From the NCBI GenBank assembly GCA_018673475.1, contig JABHCN010000048.1, forward strand, positions 120,614-184,613: a stretch of DNA of 64,000 bases, in the 5' to 3' direction. Positions within the stretch are counted from its first letter, which is position 1. The number at the start of each line of letters is the position of its first letter. Made by a program: the position numbers and the translations under genes. This document shows, in pieces, positions 60,249 through 64,000 of this stretch. Origin of the DNA: Actinomycetota bacterium. Lineage in GTDB: Bacteria; Actinomycetota; Acidimicrobiia; Acidimicrobiales; MedAcidi-G1. The notes beneath the pieces are model-generated. The model was not told the DNA's origin and searched no databases. It worked only from the letters and a program-made list of their open reading frames with translations.

Positions 60249-60417
60249 CGAACAGGGTGTGACAGTGTCCGGAACCACCTGACTGACATCTACAACAATC
60301 GACATGCACCCACCATGGCCAACAGGTGAGACAACCATCGAGACCATCCCGGGCTGAACCTGTCCCCACGCCTAGGGCCATCAGGCCCGACCGACACGTC
60401 GGGGACGTAAACGAGAA

Positions 60418-61362
60418 CTACCTACCCACTGAACCCGGGTCGACTGGGACGGCACCGGCATGCAGGCCAACAGCCCGCCGCAGCCTCAACGAACCCTTTG
60501 GCCCGGTGGTTCTGACAGTCAGCCAGATGACGGCAGCAAGGGCGACTCCCCCGCCGACCAGGGTGCTCGTAGTGGGCACCTCACCGGGCCAGATCCAGAG
60601 CCACAGTGGCGCCAGGACGATCTCGCTGATCAGGAGCAGGGCTGTGTCGGCCGGTGGCACGAATCGGTGTGCATAGTTGAAGATCGGCGTTGCTGCGCCA
60701 ACCAGGACTCCGCCGCCTATGAAGCCCATGGCAACGTCCCTCAGCGGAAGGACCAGTCCGGGGCCGGCGAGCGATACGGCCCCGGCGGCCACCGCCACTG
60801 CGAAGCCGCCCACGATCGTCGGGACCCCGGGGTCGCGAATCGGTGAGCTGCGGATCAGGACGGTGTAGCCACCGAGGAACATCGGAAGAACCAGCGCCAG
60901 GAGAATTCCAAGAGCGTCGCCTGTTCCAAAGCCGGCACCGACCATGATGCCAACGCCAACCGTGGCTACCAGCATGGCTATGACCGTGTCGCGGCTGACG
61001 GACTCGCGCAGGAAGATCCGTCCCATGAGCGCTGCAAAGAATGGGCTGGTTACCTGGAGCAGCAGGATGAAGGCTGCAGTGACCCGGCTGAGGGCCACTA
61101 TGAAGAGGGTGAACATGGCCCCGAGCACCAGGCCGGCCACGATCTGTCTGGCTCCGGCTTCGGCCACGGAACGGATGGGGTTTCGGCCAACCATGACAAT
61201 CATTAACGCGGCCACGAGGCCTGCCGAGAGGCCCCGGTAGAACAGGTACTGCCATGCGTCTGCCTCGACGAGGGCCCTGAAGGTGAGCGCCCCGAAGCTG
61301 AACATGACGCCCGAGGCGAGGATCATGAGGGAGCCCTGCAGGCGTGTGACCGTCCGTGTCAT
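60418..61362 (-). CDS. EamA-family (DMT superfamily) transporter
   Basis: 314-aa inner-membrane carrier with about 10 helices in two EamA repeats (first: GSLMILASGVMFSFGALTFRALVEADAWQYLFYRGL; second: GILLALVLPMFLGGYTVLIRSSP). The substrate is unknown; relatives export amino acids or metabolites. The ATG at 61362 has GAGGGG exactly 6 bp upstream; an ATG two codons earlier (61368) touches the same sequence. No TANNNT at the leaderless distance. It is the last chromosomal gene before the tRNA fragment. Confidence 0.88.
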   Translation of the reverse strand: MTRTVTRLQGSLMILASGVMFSFGALTFRALVEADAWQYLFYRGLSAGLVAALMIVMVGRNPIRSVAEAGARQIVAGLVLGAMFTLFIVALSRVTAAFILLLQVTSPFFAALMGRIFLRESVSRDTVIAMLVATVGVGIMVGAGFGTGDALGILLALVLPMFLGGYTVLIRSSPIRDPGVPTIVGGFAVAVAAGAVSLAGPGLVLPLRDVAMGFIGGGVLVGAATPIFNYAHRFVPPADTALLLISEIVLAPLWLWIWPGEVPTTSTLVGGGVALAAVIWLTVRTTGPKGSLRLRRAVGLHAGAVPVDPGSVGR

Positions 61363-61438
61363 CTTCATCCCCTCGGTGCCGATCTGAGCGGGAAGCATGC
61401 CCGCACGGTGCCGGATCACCAAACCGGGACCAAGGTGC

Positions 61439-61483
61439 TGGCGCCCCCGGGAGGATTCGAACCTCCGACCTTCGGAATAGAAG
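61439..61483 (-). other. 3' part of a tRNA gene: likely attachment-site remnant
   Basis: Reading the minus strand from 61483: loop-like CTTCTAT, TCCGA, AGGTC, the T arm GGAGGTTCGAATCCTCC, acceptor strand CGGGGGC, discriminator G, and encoded CCA. The bases 5' of 61483 do not fold as a proper anticodon stem or D arm. If the loop is read literally the anticodon would be TCT (Arg), but that is uncertain. It sits exactly where composition changes, as expected for attR left by a tRNA-targeting integrase. A stray GCCCCCG at 61512-61518 matches the acceptor strand. Confidence 0.75.
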
Positions 61484-61577
61484 ATCACAGAAACTTGTCT
61501 GATCCGTCCACCGGGGGCCGTGTGGCCCTTGTTTCCGGGGTTCTGGGTTTGCTCGATGTGCTCTCATCGCCCTGGTT

Positions 61578-61605
61578 GTGTGCAATGTGTGCAACGAGTG
61601 TGCAA
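61578..61605 (+). repeat. Three direct repeats GTGTGCAA near the attachment site
   Basis: GTGTGCAA at 61578-61585, 61587-61594 and 61598-61605 (starts 9 and 11 bp apart), about 95 bp from the tRNA fragment. Closely spaced short direct repeats beside a tRNA att site are typical of integrase arm or excisionase binding sites. Inference from position. Confidence 0.5.
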
Positions 61606-61875
61606 CGCCGGGGAGGGTTGGCGGGGTTCTGGAGGTCTCTTGGTGGCGACTGTGGGATGAGGATCACCTAGAGGGCCCCGGATAATCGCAGGGCTGAGGT
61701 CGAGGCCAGCAGCACAGCTTGGCTCCCTGTCTGAGGCATGACGGTTCAAGCAAGAACTCTTCACCCAATACTTACGTTTTATTCTTATAATCTTGAATTA
61801 CCTCTTGCTTTTTAGAGCCATTCTGAGCCCTTCCGGGAACTTTAATGAATACACCTACCAGACCACTCCTGGGAG

Positions 61876-61908
61876 GCTCTCAGAAGAGCGCTACGGCAGT
61901 CTGAGAGC
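61876..61908 (+). repeat. Inverted repeat GCTCTCAGA / TCTGAGAGC with 15-nt loop
   Basis: Perfect 9-bp arms at 61876-61884 and 61900-61908. The loop contains AGCGCT. No T-run follows on either strand, so it is not a typical intrinsic terminator. It could be an operator, an origin hairpin or a small RNA element of the integrated DNA. Confidence 0.5.
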
Positions 61909-62123
61909 ATTCTAGAGAGATACTCTTAACAGTCTATTCCCTAATCGTTATGCGTGGTTGGTATCAACAACCGCCAATTCGAGCATATTTCTTGGATTTC
62001 AACGGTTTTAACAGCAGATTTCTTGGCGAATAGTGTTGCATCGGAGGCCGGAGGAGGGAGACTTGGGGTCGGCGACAGTCGCCACCCTGGCTAGCCAGGA
62101 ACGGTAACAAAGGAGAATATTTA

Positions 62124-62456
62124 ATGAAGAACATTACAAGAAATACTTACTCAGTAGAGGAGGCAGCAAGGATTCTCGGCATCAGTAGATCCCATGCCTA
62201 CAAGGTAGTTACTACCGGAGAGCTTCCAAGCATCACCCTGGGAGAACGCATCCTCATACCAATAACAGCACTAGAGCAACTACTAACACCTAACAATAAT
62301 CAAAGTAGGTTAAGTACAAATAATCGTAAGATACTAAACCTATTCGACATCAATGCTACTAAATATTCCAAGATAGCTGGAGAATTTCGGCGCAATCGAA
62401 ATACCGGACCTGTTACAATAGATGTGAACACCCAAAGGCAAGAACATGGATGCTAG
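62124..62456 (+). CDS. Excisionase-family helix-turn-helix DNA-binding protein
   Basis: 110-aa protein whose N terminus (TYSVEEAARILGISRSHAYKVVTTGELPSITLGERILIP) is the MerR-like HTH_17 fold of excisionases and AlpA-type regulators. The C-terminal 55 residues are Asn-rich and unconserved. AAAGGAG lies 8 bp before the ATG, a strong Shine-Dalgarno unlike most host genes here. AT-rich codons mark foreign origin. It overlaps the next gene by 11 bp. It could be the excision factor or a control protein of the element. Confidence 0.8.
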   Translation: MKNITRNTYSVEEAARILGISRSHAYKVVTTGELPSITLGERILIPITALEQLLTPNNNQSRLSTNNRKILNLFDINATKYSKIAGEFRRNRNTGPVTIDVNTQRQEHGC

Positions 62457-63189
62457 AGCCAAAATCAGACACGGGCAGATGGTATCTGTAATGCTGAGGA
62501 GTGCTAAGCCTCGGTTTGTAAGACATAATACTCCATGTCTCTTCTGTATTAATCCTATTCCGGCTAATACGTGGGCGCATTATTGGTGTGGATATGGATC
62601 AAGGGTATTGGTTGATCACCCGAAGAGGGGTGGCTACTTCCATAAGAGCTGCCTCAAGAAGATCATGAAGACACCGGTCCTGTTCGAGTGCTTCGTCCTC
62701 AACGGCCAGCTCTCACCAGAGATGCTCGAAGATGAGATTAGGCGAACGGTCACTGTCGACAGTCTCCTGGCTGAATGGGAAATGGTGGAACATCCCTCAG
62801 GGTGTCTGGTCATTGTCGGGAGAAGGGGAGGCAAACGCTTCTCAGGGAAGAATGAGTGCCGCCCTCGCAAGAAGGTGGGAGGAGTCAACAGGACCATCGC
62901 CAGCCTCGTCTACCAACTAGGTGGTGGAGAGAGAGAACCTGACCAAGTCATCAGACATACCTGTGACGTATCCACCTGTGTTGAGTTTGATCATCTCATC
63001 GCAGGCACAAGGAGCGACAACGTCCGTGAAGGCTTCACCAGAGGCCGCCACGACAAGAGATACAGAGGACTCACCCCCTGCCAGAAGGTGAAACAGACCC
63101 TGTCCGATCGATTGGAGAGGATGAATCGCTACGGGGATCCCGAATGGTTTGAGGAATGGGATGAAGAAATAGACGAATGGCGAGACTAA
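62446..63189 (+). CDS. HNH (His-Me finger) endonuclease-like protein of the element
   Basis: 247 aa. The N-terminal part has a CxxC...C zinc-like cluster (TPCLFCINPIPANTWAHYWCGYG). The C-terminal half contains VIRHTCDVSTCVEFDHLIAGTRSDNVREGFTRGRH, the HNH_3 pattern found in phage and homing endonucleases: His and Cys ligands, then DHL and GT(R/K)xxN. AAAGG precedes the ATG, which lies inside the previous gene. It could be a mobile intron-type nuclease or a phage nicking enzyme; no interrupted host gene is visible. Confidence 0.8.
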   Translation: MDARAKIRHGQMVSVMLRSAKPRFVRHNTPCLFCINPIPANTWAHYWCGYGSRVLVDHPKRGGYFHKSCLKKIMKTPVLFECFVLNGQLSPEMLEDEIRRTVTVDSLLAEWEMVEHPSGCLVIVGRRGGKRFSGKNECRPRKKVGGVNRTIASLVYQLGGGEREPDQVIRHTCDVSTCVEFDHLIAGTRSDNVREGFTRGRHDKRYRGLTPCQKVKQTLSDRLERMNRYGDPEWFEEWDEEIDEWRD

Positions 63190-63191
63190 CC

Positions 63192-63305
63192 ATGAGACAC
63201 ACCAGGAATAGCCCCGATGACAGCACCCAACCACCTAGACGGACTCGGAATAGGCCCAGTCACAGCACTCAAGCTGTCCGAGCAGCGAATCTAGACAACC
63301 CCTAA
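63192..63305 (+). CDS. Possible small basic protein (37 aa)
   Basis: ATG, then 37 codons rich in Arg, Ser, Thr and Pro with an internally repeated TRN-x-SxxSTQ pattern (NSPDDSTQ / RPSHSTQ). It starts 2 bp after the HNH stop. A second reading frame (MTAPNHLDGLGIGPVTALKLSEQRI, 63217-63294) overlaps it. Neither has a clear Shine-Dalgarno. Weak. Confidence 0.2.
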   Translation: MRHTRNSPDDSTQPPRRTRNRPSHSTQAVRAANLDNP

Positions 63306-63308
63306 CGT
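63303..63308 (+). promoter_or_regulatory. -10 element TAACGT of the last gene (leaderless)
   Basis: TAACGT, then GGCCTTC (7 bp), then ATG at 63316. The element gene uses the same spacing as host genes. Confidence 0.4.
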
Positions 63309-63315
63309 GGCCTTC

Positions 63316-63906
63316 ATGGGTGAGACCTCGATCAACATCGACGGCTACCAGAGGTGGGCCACAGGGAACCTCGTAGACAACCGCAACCGTGGCATCTTCG
63401 CTGAATGGATGATCGGCCAAGCACTCGACTGCATAGAACCAGATGCCTGCCGAGTTGAATGGGATTCATACGACCTCCTCTACAAAGACATCAAGGTAGA
63501 GGTGAAGGCCTCTGGGCTAAGCCAAACCTGGAATCCAAACAACGCCACCACCCCACGGTTCACTATCTCCGGCCAGAAGTGGACCTGGCTCACCGAAGAC
63601 GAAGCCACAACACGTCTAGCTCAAGGCCTCGAAGTCGTGCACAGGCTCGACGGGGCATGGGCTATGCACGACCCACCAAGCAGGCCCGCTGACGTGTACG
63701 TGTTCTGTCTTCACCAAGCACTACCCGCCACCAACACCAACGTCGCAGACCCAGCCACATGGACCTTCTGGGTCATCTCCACCAAGACCCTCAACGCCGC
63801 AGTCGGCAACCAAAAGTCCATCGGCATCAAGAAATTGGATCAACTAGGCGAACGGACCTGCTGGCAAGAGATCAGACAAGCAATCGACAACACCGAAACA
63901 GGTTGA
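63316..63906 (+). CDS. Uncharacterised protein with a PD-(D/E)XK nuclease-like core
   Basis: 196-aa protein I cannot name. Its first 65 residues fit a restriction-endonuclease-like core: a helix with Glu (RGIFAEWMIGQAL, E30), then an Asp in EWDSYDLLYKD (D50/D53) and a strand IKVEVKAS (E62-x-K64). The remainder (WTWLTEDEATTRLAQGLEVV, ADVYVFCLH) resembles the DNA-uptake half of such folds. No methylase lies beside it in view. A GTG at 63307 would add three residues; the ATG is preferred for its TANNNT at 7 bp. GC-rich, unlike the xis-like gene. Confidence 0.6.
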   Translation: MGETSINIDGYQRWATGNLVDNRNRGIFAEWMIGQALDCIEPDACRVEWDSYDLLYKDIKVEVKASGLSQTWNPNNATTPRFTISGQKWTWLTEDEATTRLAQGLEVVHRLDGAWAMHDPPSRPADVYVFCLHQALPATNTNVADPATWTFWVISTKTLNAAVGNQKSIGIKKLDQLGERTCWQEIRQAIDNTETG

Positions 63907-63919
63907 AGATTCAGAATCT
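63907..63919 (+). repeat. Small palindrome AGATTC-A-GAATCT directly after the last stop codon
   Basis: Perfect 6-bp arms around one base, beginning one base after TGA. No T-run follows. It may be chance or a weak hairpin. The last 80 bp of the window show no other gene. Confidence 0.3.
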
Positions 63920-64000
63920 CCCTGGACACATGCGACTGGTCTGGAACATGCACTCCATATAAGGCACCTTGCACCGAATCAAGCTGGTGCTCAAGTAAGC

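Larger units (their letters stand above)
61484..62123 (+). other. Gene-poor left end of the mobile element
   Basis: 640 bp with no convincing protein gene. It contains three GTGTGCAA repeats (61578-61605), a strong inverted repeat (61876-61908) and a strikingly AT-rich stretch (about 61745-62040) in an otherwise GC-rich window. The last 80 bp become GC-rich again, then AAAGGAG precedes the HTH gene. Short open frames on both strands here look like chance. Confidence 0.6.

Noticed and set aside
61408..61671. 87-aa plus-strand frame across the tRNA fragment
   Set aside because: It overlaps the tRNA remnant, which is the conserved signal; the peptide has no recognisable features.

Overview
The window is 64 kb of GC-rich, densely packed chromosome from an actinobacterium (Actinomycetota). 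The evidence is the gene order prfB-secA / rsmE-dnaJ-hrcA / lepA / holA-comEC-comEA / leuS / rsfS-nadD / proA / proB-obgE / rpmA-rplU-rng / ndk-folC / clpX-clpP-tig, together with a BldD homologue, a RamB homologue, a class II DAHP synthase, a FolP2-type protein and a DUF222/13E12 HNH protein. The complete mreBCD-mrdA-rodA set points to a rod-forming lineage. The placement is probably outside the classical Actinomycetia, perhaps Acidimicrobiia, but that is a guess from gene content.

Layout. 1-9.1 kb (minus strand): prfB (cut by the window edge), secA, bldD-like, rsmE, dnaJ, hrcA, lepA. 9.2-16.5 kb: rpsT (+), the overlapping comEA-comEC-folP2-holA operon (-), a thioredoxin-TPR protein, then a kinase-like phosphotransferase and a PAC2 protein (+). 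16.5-21.6 kb: leuS, tRNA-Ala(GGC), rsfS, an LCP-like cell-wall protein, nadD. 21.8-24.1 kb (+): a sigma factor and aroG class II. 24-33.8 kb: the VWA/MoxR pair, proA, murJ (+), proB, obgE, dgt (+), rpmA, rplU. 33.9-49.6 kb (-): rng, two radical-SAM-associated genes, rodA, mrdA, mreDCB, ndk, folC, clpX, clpP, tig. 49.7-61.4 kb: a PLP decarboxylase, tRNA-Gly(TCC), a phosphoesterase, the glyoxylate-shunt set ramB/aceB/aceA, a cell-wall amidase, arfB, an HNH protein and an EamA transporter.

61.4-64 kb: composition changes abruptly. The 3' part of a tRNA gene lies at 61439-61483 on the minus strand. It is followed by three direct repeats, an AT-rich leader, an excisionase-like HTH gene, an HNH nuclease and a PD-(D/E)XK-like protein. 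This looks like one end of an integrated mobile element that continues past the right edge.

The most general signal is regulatory. Almost every transcription unit has a TANNNT -10 hexamer (often TAGCCT or TACGCT) 6-10 bases before its start codon. This implies pervasive leaderless (or nearly leaderless) mRNAs and was used here to choose start codons. murJ is a variant: the leaderless start opens a 10-codon upstream ORF that overlaps the murJ start.
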